Source of the DNA: Variovorax paradoxus | GTDB taxonomy: Bacteria > Pseudomonadota > Gammaproteobacteria > Burkholderiales > Burkholderiaceae_C | Assembly: GCF_022009635.1 (NCBI RefSeq) | Contig: NZ_CP091716.1 | Span: forward strand, 2,557,001 to 2,621,000 | Reading direction: 5' to 3' | DNA: 64,000 nucleotides | Shown here: in pieces, positions 28,904 to 37,296 of the stretch | Position numbering within the stretch: the first letter of the stretch is position 1 | Layout: every line of letters begins with the position of its first letter | Position numbers and translations under genes: made by a program | Notes under the pieces: generated by a model | The model's input: the letters and a program-made list of their open reading frames with translations, nothing else | The model's database searches: none | What the model was told of the DNA's origin: nothing

Positions 28904-29986
28904 TCATGCAGAGATGCAGTCGGCGATCGCGCGGCCCACGTCCACGGTGTTCGCCGTGCCGCCCATGTCGCGCGTGCGCGGGCCTTCGCTCAGCACCGTC
29001 TCGATGGCCGAGACCACGGCGGCCGAAGCCTGCGCGTACACCGGGTCGTCGTTGCCCAGGTGGTCGAGCATCAGCGCAGCCGACCAGATCTGACCGATCG
29101 GGTTGGCGATGCCCTTGCCCGCGATGTCGGGTGCCGAGCCGTGCACGGGCTCGAACAGCGACGGGAACTTGCGCTCCGGGTTGAGGTTGGCGCTGGGCGC
29201 GATGCCGATGGTGCCGGTGCAGGCCGGGCCCAGGTCGGACAGGATGTCGCCGAACAGGTTGGAGGCCACCACCACGTCGAACCAGTCGGGGTGCTGCACG
29301 AAGTGCGCGCACAGGATGTCGATGTGGAACTTGTTCGTCGCCACGTCGGGGTAGCGCTTGGCGATCTCGGCCAGGCGTTCGTCCCAGTAGGGCATGGTGA
29401 TCGAGATGCCGTTCGACTTGGTGGCCGCCGTCAGGCTCTTGCGCTTGCGGCGGTTGGCGAGCGTGAAGGCGTAGTCGATGATGCGGTCCACGCCGGTGCG
29501 GGTGAACACCGCTTCCTGGATCGCCATCTCGCGCGGCGTGCCTTCGAACAGGCGCCCGCCCACCGAGGTGTATTCGCCCTCGGTGTTCTCGCGCACCACC
29601 AGGAAGTCGATGTCGCCGGGCTTGCGGTGCGCCAGCGGGCCGGGCACGCCGGGCATCAGGCGCACGGGGCGCAGGTTCACGTACTGGTCGAAGTCGCGGC
29701 GGATCTTGATCAGCAGGCCCCACACGGCAATGTGGTCGGGCACCTTGTCGGGCGCGCCCACGGCGCCGAAGTAGATGGCGTCATGGCCCTGGATCTTGTC
29801 GGCCCAGTCGGCCGGCATCATCAGGCCGGTGCGCACGTAGTGGTCGGAGCCCCAGTCGAAGTGGTCGTAAGAGAAGTCGATGCCGAAACGGCGCCCGACC
29901 GCGTCGAGCACGCGCAAACCTTCGGGCATGACCTCGACGCCGATACCGTCTCCGGGAATGACGGCAATCCTGTGCTTTTTCTGCAT
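28904..29986 (-). CDS. tartrate/D-malate-type decarboxylating dehydrogenase
   Basis: A 360-residue member of the isocitrate/isopropylmalate dehydrogenase superfamily (TtuC/DmlA branch). Landmarks are IAVIPGDGIGVEVMPEGLRVL, the substrate-binding arginine block YVNLRPVRLMPG, FLVVRENTEGEYTSVGG, the catalytic Tyr/Lys/Asp positions in SNLFGDILSDLGPACTGTIG and the NAD loop FEPVHGSAPDIAGKGIANPIGQIWSAALML. It oxidises and decarboxylates a 2-hydroxyacid such as tartrate, D-malate or a beta-substituted malate. Start 29986 follows family length. It is the first gene of the importer-amidase operon; the link to the importer substrate is inferred from position. Confidence 0.86.
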   Translation of the reverse strand: MQKKHRIAVIPGDGIGVEVMPEGLRVLDAVGRRFGIDFSYDHFDWGSDHYVRTGLMMPADWADKIQGHDAIYFGAVGAPDKVPDHIAVWGLLIKIRRDFDQYVNLRPVRLMPGVPGPLAHRKPGDIDFLVVRENTEGEYTSVGGRLFEGTPREMAIQEAVFTRTGVDRIIDYAFTLANRRKRKSLTAATKSNGISITMPYWDERLAEIAKRYPDVATNKFHIDILCAHFVQHPDWFDVVVASNLFGDILSDLGPACTGTIGIAPSANLNPERKFPSLFEPVHGSAPDIAGKGIANPIGQIWSAALMLDHLGNDDPVYAQASAAVVSAIETVLSEGPRTRDMGGTANTVDVGRAIADCISA

Positions 29987-30336
29987 TGACTCAACCTGTT
30001 CCAAATTCGTTGCGAGGGGGCGCGCGCGCTCGTGACGCAAGGCCGCTGAAAAATTCTAGAAGCGGGGGCTGCCTGGAGGGTCGGGGTTGGCACCCACTCA
30101 GTGTTGACAAAATCAGAAGGCGAAGAGTCGCTGTTTATGGGGTGAAGTAAGGATTTCTATGTCATGAAAATGACTTTGACTTCGAAAAATTAGAAGGTTC
30201 GATGGGGCAAGCTCGGCCTTCCGGTTGCCCGCGAGCGGGTTCATGAAGGCTTGCTGAATTCCTCCGCGCAGGCCCGGCACATACTTCGGCCGCTCGCGGC
30301 GCCCTTGACCCCAGGGGGGCGGCCGCCAGGAGACCC
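29987..30336. other. 350-bp divergent intergenic region
   Basis: No gene is seen. It separates the minus-strand dehydrogenase operon from the plus-strand kinase-like gene, so it should hold both promoters. A TTGACA hexamer at 30104-30109 (plus) and TTGACT at 30176-30181 are visible, but neither has a good -10 at the right spacing. The last 80 bases are very GC-rich and end in CCAGGAGACCC, the ribosome binding site of the next gene. Confidence 0.5.
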
Positions 30337-31806
30337 ATGAATCCTTTGCCAGTCGAGAACAACGCCGGCCCCGGCGCGAGCCCCGGCACGCGCCTGGGAT
30401 GGGGAGGCGCGCTCAGGCGGCGGTGCCGGCGCTGGATGCAGCCTTCGCTCCTCAGGCGCCTGTTGCTGGTGCAGATCTCGGTGGTCGGGTTGCTGTGGAC
30501 CTGCACCCTCGGCCTCTTCCTGTACGACTCCAATCGCTTTCCCGAGCTCGTGCGCTACGACAAGATCTTTGCCTGCGTCATCAGCGCCGCGCAGAACCTC
30601 GCGGCGTCGCCCGACCGCCAGCAGGCCACGCTGCGTGCCTTCGACATGGCGCTGCTCGAGACCTCGGGCGACTTTTCTTCCGAGGTGGACAAGGCGCCCG
30701 TCATGCAGGTGTGGCAGCGCGGCAAGCTCATCTACAACTCCTCCGCGTCGGTGCCGCCGATCATCAACCAGACCATCGGCAAGGTCGAGAGCATCAGGCT
30801 CGGCGACCGGTCGCTGCGCGCGCGGACCATGATTTCGCCGGTGCTCGACACCCGCGTGATGCTGGCAGAGCCCAAGTTCCTGCGGCTGTATTTCAACGTC
30901 GACCACCGCAGCTACTACTTCCTGCCGCTGCTCATCAGCCTGCCGTTCCTGGTGTTTCCCGCGTGGCTGGCCGTGCTGCTCGCGCTGCGGCCGTGGCGGC
31001 AGGTGACACGAGAGACCGCCGAGCGCGGCCCGGCCGACCTCACCCCGCTGTCGTTCGAGCCGCCGCACAAGGAACTGCGGCCGATGGTGCGCAGCATCAA
31101 CGGCCTGCTGCGCAGCGTGCGCGACCGCGGCGCACGGGAGCGCGGGCTGATCGCCGACGCCGCCAACGAACTGCACACGCCGCTCGAGGCGATGCGCGTG
31201 AACGTCGAGGCGCTGAAGGCGCAGACCAACGACCGGGGCCAGCGTGAGCTCATGGCCAACCTGCTGCGCAGCAACGACCGCGCGACGCGGCTGGTGGGGC
31301 AGTTGCAGCAGCTGATGCGCAGCGACGAAATGCCGCAGGACGCGGTGCCCGAGCCGCTCGCGCTCGACGCGCTGGCACGCGAGCGCATCGCGCTGGTCGG
31401 GCCGCTGGCGCATGCACGCGGCGTGCGGTTCGACTTTGCCGTGGAAGACGGCCCGGTGCCGGTGTTCGGCGAGCGCGAGAGCCTGATCTCGATGCTGAGC
31501 AACCTGATCGAGAACGCCGTCAAGTACAGCCCCGACGGCGGCACGGTCAGGGTGCACGTCCGCCGCGAAGGCACGCGCGCGGTGCTGCGCGTGGCCGACG
31601 AGGGCCCGGGCATTCCGCCCGCGCTGCGCGAGCGGGTGTTCGACCGCTTCTTCCGCAATCCCGACCAGACGCAATCGGGCAGCGGCTTGGGGCTGGCCAT
31701 CGTGAAGTCGGTGCTGGACAAGCACCATGGCCGGGTCGTGCTGGGCGAGGGCGAAGACGGCCGCGGCCTGCTGGCGACCGTGTGGCTGCCGTTGCCGGCG
31801 GGCTGA
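30337..31806 (+). CDS. membrane histidine-kinase-like protein lacking the phospho-acceptor His
   Basis: A 489-residue two-helix sensor. Membrane helices lie near residues 43-67 and 194-218, enclosing a periplasmic domain of about 125 residues. The HATPase domain looks complete: N-box SNLIENAVKYSPDGG, G1 ADEGPGIP, F-box FDRFF and G2 GSGLGLAIVKSVLDKHHG. In the dimerisation domain the usual SHELRTPL reads ANELHTPL: residue 277 is Asn where the phosphorylated His is expected, and the next-but-two residue (280) is His. It may bind ATP and signal without autophosphorylation, or use another residue. No response regulator gene is adjacent. The following aldo/keto reductase gene is 31 bp away. Confidence 0.85.
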   Translation: MNPLPVENNAGPGASPGTRLGWGGALRRRCRRWMQPSLLRRLLLVQISVVGLLWTCTLGLFLYDSNRFPELVRYDKIFACVISAAQNLAASPDRQQATLRAFDMALLETSGDFSSEVDKAPVMQVWQRGKLIYNSSASVPPIINQTIGKVESIRLGDRSLRARTMISPVLDTRVMLAEPKFLRLYFNVDHRSYYFLPLLISLPFLVFPAWLAVLLALRPWRQVTRETAERGPADLTPLSFEPPHKELRPMVRSINGLLRSVRDRGARERGLIADAANELHTPLEAMRVNVEALKAQTNDRGQRELMANLLRSNDRATRLVGQLQQLMRSDEMPQDAVPEPLALDALARERIALVGPLAHARGVRFDFAVEDGPVPVFGERESLISMLSNLIENAVKYSPDGGTVRVHVRREGTRAVLRVADEGPGIPPALRERVFDRFFRNPDQTQSGSGLGLAIVKSVLDKHHGRVVLGEGEDGRGLLATVWLPLPAG

Positions 31807-31837
31807 CAGGGATATCGGCCGCGCCTACCATGTGCCG

Positions 31838-32695
31838 ATGCGAACACTTTCACTCCCCACCGGCGGCGAGATGCCGGTACTCGGCCTGGGCACTTGGCGC
31901 ATGGGCGAGGACGCGAGCCGCCGCGCGGCCGAAATCGCCGCCGTGCGCGAGGCCATCGTCCTGGGCTACCGGCTCATCGACACCGCCGAGATGTACGGCG
32001 AAGGCGGCGCGGAAACCGTCGTGGGCCAGGCCGTCGCCGAGGCGCTGCGCGCGGGGGACGTACGGCGCGAGGCGCTGTTCATCGTCAGCAAGGTCTATCC
32101 GCACAACGCGAGCCGGCGCGGAACGCGCGAGGCCTGCGAACGCAGCCTGAAGCGGCTCGGGCTCGACGCCATCGACCTCTACCTGCTGCACTGGCGCGGC
32201 AACCACCCGCTGCGCGACACCGTGGACGCGATGCAGTCGCTGGTGGCCGACGGGCGCATCGCCCACTGGGGAGTGAGCAACTTCGATACCGACGACATGG
32301 AAGAGCTGGAGCCGCTCGCCGGCAGCGGGCCGGTTTGCGCGGCCAATCAGGTGTATCTGTCGCTGGGCGAGCGCGGGCCCGAATTCAGCCTGCTGCCCTG
32401 GCAGCACGAGCGCGGCATGCCGCTGATGGCCTACAGCCCGATCGATCAGGGCGCGCTGGCGGGGGACAAGGCATTGGGGGAACTGGCTGTGCGGCTCGGC
32501 GTGACGGCCGCGCAACTGGCGCTGGCCGCGGTGATCGCGCGGCCCGGTGTGGCGGCGATCCCGAAGGCGGTGCGTGCCGCGCACCTGAAGGAGAACCTGG
32601 CCGCCGCGGAGTTGAAGCTCGACGCGGCGACGCTGGAAGAACTCGACCGGTTGCATCCGCCACCGCGGCGCAAGGCGCCGCTGGCGATGATCTGA
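31838..32695 (+). CDS. aldo/keto reductase
   Basis: A 285-residue NADPH-dependent reductase with a (beta/alpha)8 fold. The catalytic tetrad is visible: Asp and Tyr in LIDTAEMYGEGGAETVVG, Lys in FIVSKVYP and His in YLLHWRG. The phosphate-binding end AIPKAVRAAHLKENLAA is conserved. The substrate is unknown; relatives reduce methylglyoxal, 2,5-diketogluconate or assorted carbonyls. The start at 31838 matches the family N-terminus MRTLSLPTGGEMPVLGLGTW. It lies 31 bp after the kinase-like gene and may be co-transcribed. Confidence 0.88.
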   Translation: MRTLSLPTGGEMPVLGLGTWRMGEDASRRAAEIAAVREAIVLGYRLIDTAEMYGEGGAETVVGQAVAEALRAGDVRREALFIVSKVYPHNASRRGTREACERSLKRLGLDAIDLYLLHWRGNHPLRDTVDAMQSLVADGRIAHWGVSNFDTDDMEELEPLAGSGPVCAANQVYLSLGERGPEFSLLPWQHERGMPLMAYSPIDQGALAGDKALGELAVRLGVTAAQLALAAVIARPGVAAIPKAVRAAHLKENLAAAELKLDAATLEELDRLHPPPRRKAPLAMI

Positions 32696-32705
32696 AAAAA
32701 CCCGG

Positions 32706-34196
32706 TCAGTGCGCCTCGGCCTGCTTGGCCGCGGCAATCACGGCCTGCTCGTCGTGCTTCGCGCCGTTCAGGAACAGGTTCAGCAGCACGGCGGCAATCG
32801 ACGCCAGCAGGATGCCCGATTCGATCAGCGAATGAATCGCGTGCGGCATCCATTGCTTGAAGTTGGGCGCGATCAGCGGAATCATGCCGATGCCGATCGA
32901 CACCGCGACGATCATCGCGTTGTGGCGGTTGTTCTTGAAGTCCACGCCCGACAGGATGCGGATGCCGGTGGCGGCCACCATGCCGAACATCACGAGGCCC
33001 GCGCCGCCGAGCACCACGGTAGGCAGCGACTCCACCAGCGCGGCCATCTTCGGCAGCAGGCCCAGCACGATCAGGATCACGCCGCCCGCCACGCAAACGT
33101 AGCGGCTGCGGATGCCGGTGACGGCCACCAGGCCCACGTTCTGCGAGAAGCTGGTGTACGGGAAGGTGTTGAAGACGCCGCCGATCAGCGTGCCCAGGCC
33201 GTCGGTGCGCAGGCCGCGCGCCAGGTCTTTCTGGTCGATCTTGCGGCCGGTCATTTCGCCGAGCGCGAGGAACATGCCGGTCGACTCGATCATCACCACG
33301 ATCATGATGAGCGTCATGGTGAGGATCAGGATCGGGTCGAACTGCGGCATGCCGAAGTGAAAGGGCAGCACGATGTCGACCCATGCGGCCTTGCCCACCT
33401 TCTCGTAGGTCATGAGCCCGGTGATGGATGCCACGACGGCGCCGATCACGATGCCCAGCAGCACCGAGATGTTGGCGACGAAGCCCTTGGCGTACTTGAC
33501 GATCAGCAGGATCGACACCAGCACCAGCGTCGCCACGCCGAAGCCGGAGAGATCGGCGTACTTGGGGTTGGGCACCGTGGGCATGATTGCGAAGCCCTTG
33601 GGCACGGCCGGGATCGAGCTGCCGGGCGAAGTCACCTCGGCGAGCCACTTGGCGTACACCGGATCGACCAGCGCGGGCGCCGTCGGGCCCACGGGGTTGC
33701 CGAAGATCCAGTTGATGCCCACGCGCATCAGGCTGATGCCGATGACAGCGATGATCGTGCCCGTGACCACCGGCGGAAAGAAGCGCAGCATGCGGCTGAC
33801 CAGCGGCGCGATCAGTATCGACACCACGCCCGCGCCGATGATCGAGCCGAACAGCAACTGCGCCCCGTTCTGCCCGGGGTTGGCGTTGGCGATGGCCACC
33901 ATCGGCGCGACCGAGGCGAAGGTCACGCCCATCATCACCGGCAGCTTGATGCCGAACCATTGCGTGGCGCCGAGCGCCTGGATCAGGGTGGCGATGCCGC
34001 AGCAGAACAGGTCGGCCGAGATCAGCAGCGCGACCTCGTCGGGCGTGAGCTTGAGCGCGCGCCCGACGATCAGCGGCACCGCGACGGCCCCCGCATACAT
34101 CACCAGCACATGCTGCAATCCGAGGGCTGCGAGCTTGCCCGAAGGCAACCGCTGGTCCACGGGATGGACTTGGGAAAGTGTGGCGTCGGCCGTCAT
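32706..34196 (-). CDS. NCS2/NAT nucleobase permease (xanthine/uric acid type)
   Basis: A 496-residue polytopic permease with about 12-14 helices. The NAT family signature QNVGLVAVTG is present (family pattern Q/E/P-N-x-G-x4-T-R/K/G), followed by SRYVCVAGG. The N-terminal GLQHVLVMYAGAVAVPLIVG is the family start. Members with this pattern take up xanthine and/or uric acid by proton symport. It stands alone between convergent aldo/keto reductase and upstream epimerase genes. A palindromic TGTATACA lies 79 bp before its start, as upstream of the NCS1 permease gene, which suggests control by the local GntR protein. Confidence 0.88.
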   Translation of the reverse strand: MTADATLSQVHPVDQRLPSGKLAALGLQHVLVMYAGAVAVPLIVGRALKLTPDEVALLISADLFCCGIATLIQALGATQWFGIKLPVMMGVTFASVAPMVAIANANPGQNGAQLLFGSIIGAGVVSILIAPLVSRMLRFFPPVVTGTIIAVIGISLMRVGINWIFGNPVGPTAPALVDPVYAKWLAEVTSPGSSIPAVPKGFAIMPTVPNPKYADLSGFGVATLVLVSILLIVKYAKGFVANISVLLGIVIGAVVASITGLMTYEKVGKAAWVDIVLPFHFGMPQFDPILILTMTLIMIVVMIESTGMFLALGEMTGRKIDQKDLARGLRTDGLGTLIGGVFNTFPYTSFSQNVGLVAVTGIRSRYVCVAGGVILIVLGLLPKMAALVESLPTVVLGGAGLVMFGMVAATGIRILSGVDFKNNRHNAMIVAVSIGIGMIPLIAPNFKQWMPHAIHSLIESGILLASIAAVLLNLFLNGAKHDEQAVIAAAKQAEAH

Positions 34197-34274
34197 CGTT
34201 GTCTCCTGCTTCGCAAGGGAAGAGGCGCGGCGGCGTGGCTTGCCACGTCGCACGCCTCAATGTGTACGCGAAAC

Positions 34275-34282
34275 TGTATACA
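34275..34282. promoter_or_regulatory. TGTATACA palindrome before the NCS2 permease gene
   Basis: Perfect 8-bp palindrome 79 bp upstream of the start. On the minus strand it contains TATACA, a plausible -10 hexamer. The same palindrome occurs at 40991-40998. GntR/FCD regulators often bind such TGTATACA cores. Confidence 0.5.
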
Positions 34283-34306
34283 ACTTATGCGACAATTTTG
34301 ACCCGG

Positions 34307-34329
34307 AAAAACCCGAAGCGGGCCGGGTT
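34307..34329 (-). terminator. terminator after the epimerase gene
   Basis: On the minus strand AACCCG pairs with CGGGTT around an 8-base loop, followed by TTTCC. A weak but correctly placed terminator 18 bp after the epimerase stop. Confidence 0.45.
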
Positions 34330-34347
34330 CATTCCGCCGGGAGTCGC

Positions 34348-35331
34348 TCAGGCGACGGGGTACGGCCCTTCGCCGAAGACCTCGCCGTGGTAGCCCTTGC
34401 TGCCCACCTCGCGCGCCAGTTGGCTGCGGAAGTCGCGGCCTTCGCGCAGGCAACGCAGCACATGCGCGAAGTCATGCCGCGGCTGCCATCCGAGCTCGCG
34501 CCGCGCGAGCGCATTCACATAGACGCGATCGAGCTGCGCAGGCAGTTTCCATCCTTGCTTGGCATAGAGCGCTTCGCACTCGGGAAACAACCGCTGCAGC
34601 ACGCGCGGTGCGCTTTCACGCAGCATCGGCGGGTCGTCTTGCGTGAAGGGCGTGGTGGCCGAGACGATGTAGCGGCCGAAGCCGATGGCCGGCGCGCGCT
34701 GCGCCGCCAGCAGGTGCGCGTCGACCACGTCCTCGATGTCGACGCGTCGATGCAGCAGCTCGTTGGCCTGCGCGTTGTGCAGCGAATAGAGGCTGCGTGC
34801 GGTGGCGTCGTCGTCATCCTCGGGAAAGAAGCGCGACGTCTTCAGCACGATCACGGGCAGACGCTGCTTGCGGTGAAACAGCTCGCACAGGCTCTCGGCC
34901 GAGGTCTTGGTCACGCCGTAGATGTTCTTGGGGATCGGCGTCACGTCTTCGGTGATCCATGCGGCCGGCATGCCTTCGGCGGGCGTGAGCGCGGAGCCGA
35001 AGGTGCTGGTGGTGCTGGTGAACACGAAGGCTTCGACGCCGGCGGCCACCGCTTCTTCGAGGAGCACCAGCGTGCCGGTGATGTTGGTGTCGACGAAGTC
35101 CTGCAGGCTGTGCGTGCCCACATGCGGCTTGTGCAGCGTGGCCGCGTGGATGACGGTGCGCACGCCGCGCATGCAGTCGCGCACGAAGGCACGGTCGGCG
35201 ATGGAGCCTGTGCGGTCGGTGAAGGGGGAGGGCGCGATGTCGATGCCGCGTGCGTCTTGCGAAGTCGCGCGCAGCGTGCGCATCAGGGCCTCGCCGAGGT
35301 GGCCGGCGCTGCCGGTGATCAGGATGGTCAT
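34348..35331 (-). CDS. NAD-dependent epimerase/dehydratase (extended SDR)
   Basis: A 327-residue Rossmann-fold enzyme. The N-terminal dinucleotide site is MTILITGSAGHLGEALMRTL (GxxGxxG), and the active-site Tyr/Lys pair lies in NIYGVTKTSAE, with Ser/Thr in FTSTTSTFG. It resembles nucleotide-sugar epimerases, but the substrate is not clear. The gene lies between the EAL-CBS-GGDEF gene and the NCS2 permease gene, on the same strand. A near-perfect inverted repeat (35365-35385) is located 34 bp before its start. Confidence 0.82.
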   Translation of the reverse strand: MTILITGSAGHLGEALMRTLRATSQDARGIDIAPSPFTDRTGSIADRAFVRDCMRGVRTVIHAATLHKPHVGTHSLQDFVDTNITGTLVLLEEAVAAGVEAFVFTSTTSTFGSALTPAEGMPAAWITEDVTPIPKNIYGVTKTSAESLCELFHRKQRLPVIVLKTSRFFPEDDDDATARSLYSLHNAQANELLHRRVDIEDVVDAHLLAAQRAPAIGFGRYIVSATTPFTQDDPPMLRESAPRVLQRLFPECEALYAKQGWKLPAQLDRVYVNALARRELGWQPRHDFAHVLRCLREGRDFRSQLAREVGSKGYHGEVFGEGPYPVA

Positions 35332-35364
35332 GGCCGCAAGACTATCGCCCGGTGCACAAGGCGT

Positions 35365-35385
35365 CCACGCATAAGTTATGCGTGG
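35365..35385. promoter_or_regulatory. 10-bp inverted repeat before the epimerase gene
   Basis: Arms CCACGCATAA (35365-35374) and TTATGCGTGG (35376-35385) with a single central base. Such a dyad fits a dimeric regulator better than a terminator, since no T-run follows. The 10-mer CGCATAAGTT within it also occurs on the minus strand next to the TGTATACA site of the NCS2 permease (34282-34291). Confidence 0.45.
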
Positions 35386-35397
35386 ATCGGATACGGA

Positions 35398-37170
35398 TCA
35401 GGCCCGCGGCCGGGCCTCGCGCACCGTGAGCCCCGAGGCCGCGAGCTTGGCTTCGTGCTTCGCGATGGCCGCTTCGCTGGCCACGTCCTCGGCATGGCGG
35501 AACATGCCCGGCGGGATGCGCACCGCGCCAATGGAGAGCGTCGCAAACGGCGTGAACCGGATCACGCCATGCCGGTCCTCGCCGTGCACGCCGCCGGCCT
35601 GCCGCGCGGCCTCGTCGTAAAGGCCGCTCGCCTGGCGGTTGAATTCGTCGATCAGCCCGGTGCAGCGCTGGTGCCAGTCGGGGCTCTGGAACATCACCAG
35701 GAAGTCGTCGCCACCGATGTGGCCGACGAAGTCGCGGTGGGGGTTGGCGTGCTGCGTCGCAAGGCGCGCGAGCAGCAGGATCATCTCGTCGCCACGCCAG
35801 TAGCCGTAGTGGTCGTTGAACACCTTGAAGTTGTTCAGGTCGGCGTAGCAGGCCACGAAGTCGGCGCCGCTGCCGAGCAGCCGCGCGATATGGATGTTGA
35901 TGGGAATGTTGCCCGGCAGGAAGGTCAGCGGGTTGGCGTGCCGCGCGGCTTCTATGCGCGCCTCGGTGACGGCGCGCACCAGCTGGTCGCCCGTGCCCAG
36001 CCCGATGTAGCGCTTCTTCTCGGTCACGATGAAGCCTTCGCTCAGGTAGCGCTGGTCTTCCGACATCAGGATGGCGAGCAGGCTCTCGACGTTGTCCTCT
36101 CGCTCCACGATGCGCGGGGCGACGCTGCCGTACGACAGGCAGGGCCGGCGGCCATGCACCTCGCGAAAATACATGCGCGCATAGTCGTTCATGAGCGACC
36201 GGCGGTTGATGAGGGCCACCGGCCATCCCTGGTCGACCACGGCCAGCGCATGCAGCTCGGGGTGCTTCTGGAAGATGGCCGACACCTCGTCGATGGGGGT
36301 CTGCGGGTTCAGCGCCGGTGCCTGGATGACCGACAGGTTGCGCAGCACGTTGGGCTGCAGGGGCTGCGATGCATGCGGCATCACGGCGATGCGGGTGTCT
36401 CGGATGGCCGCTGCCGCCGCCTCCGGCAGCAAGGGCTGCAGCGCCGGCGCGGGGTGCCCGAACAGGTAGCCCTGGCCGTGCGCGATGCCCAGGTCGCGCA
36501 GCACGCGCAGGTCCTTGGCGTCTTCCACGCCTTCGGCGACCAGCTCGGTGCCCAGTGCATGGCCGAGGCCGACGATGGTTCGCACCAGCTCCACAGTCTG
36601 CGGGCAACTCGCGATGCCCTGGGTCAGCAGCTTGTCGATCTTCACGAAGTCGGGCTGCAGGTCTTTCCAGCGCCGCAGGTTCGAATGGCCTTCGCCGAAG
36701 TCGTCGAGCGCAACGCGCGCGCCCAGCGCGTGAAGCGCCTTGACCGCATGCTGCAGCGCCTCGGGGTTGCCCGCGGCCCGCTGCTCGGTGAGTTCCACCG
36801 TCACGTTGCGCGCCGAGACGTCGTGGTGCGCGAGCATGCGTTCGAGCCAGCAGGCCGCGCCCACGCCGCCCATGGCCGCGACCAGCGCGTCGGCGCTCAT
36901 GTTCACGAAGAGCCGGCCGGGCTCATTCAGCTGGCCCCAGTGGGCGAGGATGACTTCCACGCAGTGCAGTTCGAACTCGGTGAGCCGGGACTCCCTGGCC
37001 GCCAGCGCAAGCAGCTCCAGGGGGCTGTGGAGCGGGGTGCCGACGGGACCGCGGATCAGGGCTTCATGGCCGAAGATCGTGCCTTGGCGCAGATCCGCGA
37101 TGGGCTGGAAGAACGGGGAAACCGGGGGATGCGAGGAAGAGGTGTCGCTGGGCCGAATGTGCCGGGGCAT
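35398..37170 (-). CDS. c-di-GMP protein with EAL, CBS and GGDEF domains
   Basis: A 590-residue cytoplasmic protein with no membrane helix. An N-terminal EAL phosphodiesterase (about 15-265) has HEALIRGP, LDDFGEGHSNLRRWKDLQPD, FVKID and ELVAEGVEDAKDLRVLRDLG. A CBS pair (about 280-405) follows, and a C-terminal diguanylate cyclase (about 420-575) has the signature GGDDF at residue 486 rather than GGDEF. The EAL residues needed for hydrolysis look intact; the E-to-D change makes cyclase activity uncertain. CBS domains often bind adenine nucleotides, which suits its place beside purine transport genes. The start at 37170 follows a shorter N-terminus; upstream Mets at 37200 and 37242 are possible. 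Confidence 0.85.
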   Translation of the reverse strand: MPRHIRPSDTSSSHPPVSPFFQPIADLRQGTIFGHEALIRGPVGTPLHSPLELLALAARESRLTEFELHCVEVILAHWGQLNEPGRLFVNMSADALVAAMGGVGAACWLERMLAHHDVSARNVTVELTEQRAAGNPEALQHAVKALHALGARVALDDFGEGHSNLRRWKDLQPDFVKIDKLLTQGIASCPQTVELVRTIVGLGHALGTELVAEGVEDAKDLRVLRDLGIAHGQGYLFGHPAPALQPLLPEAAAAAIRDTRIAVMPHASQPLQPNVLRNLSVIQAPALNPQTPIDEVSAIFQKHPELHALAVVDQGWPVALINRRSLMNDYARMYFREVHGRRPCLSYGSVAPRIVEREDNVESLLAILMSEDQRYLSEGFIVTEKKRYIGLGTGDQLVRAVTEARIEAARHANPLTFLPGNIPINIHIARLLGSGADFVACYADLNNFKVFNDHYGYWRGDEMILLLARLATQHANPHRDFVGHIGGDDFLVMFQSPDWHQRCTGLIDEFNRQASGLYDEAARQAGGVHGEDRHGVIRFTPFATLSIGAVRIPPGMFRHAEDVASEAAIAKHEAKLAASGLTVREARPRA

Positions 37171-37296
37171 GCTGTAGGGAGTGGTTCGTCGGCGGCGCAT
37201 CCGAGGCAAAGAAGAATGCGGAGCCCGTCCGGGGAGCAGCATGACGCTGTTGTGTGACAGTCGCGCCGGCGGCGCCGGCCTTGTGAATCGTGCCGG

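Noticed and set aside
33412..37257. 1,281-codon plus-strand frame opposite the permease, epimerase and EAL genes
   Set aside because: Antisense artefact across three well-supported genes; no domain or ribosome binding site.
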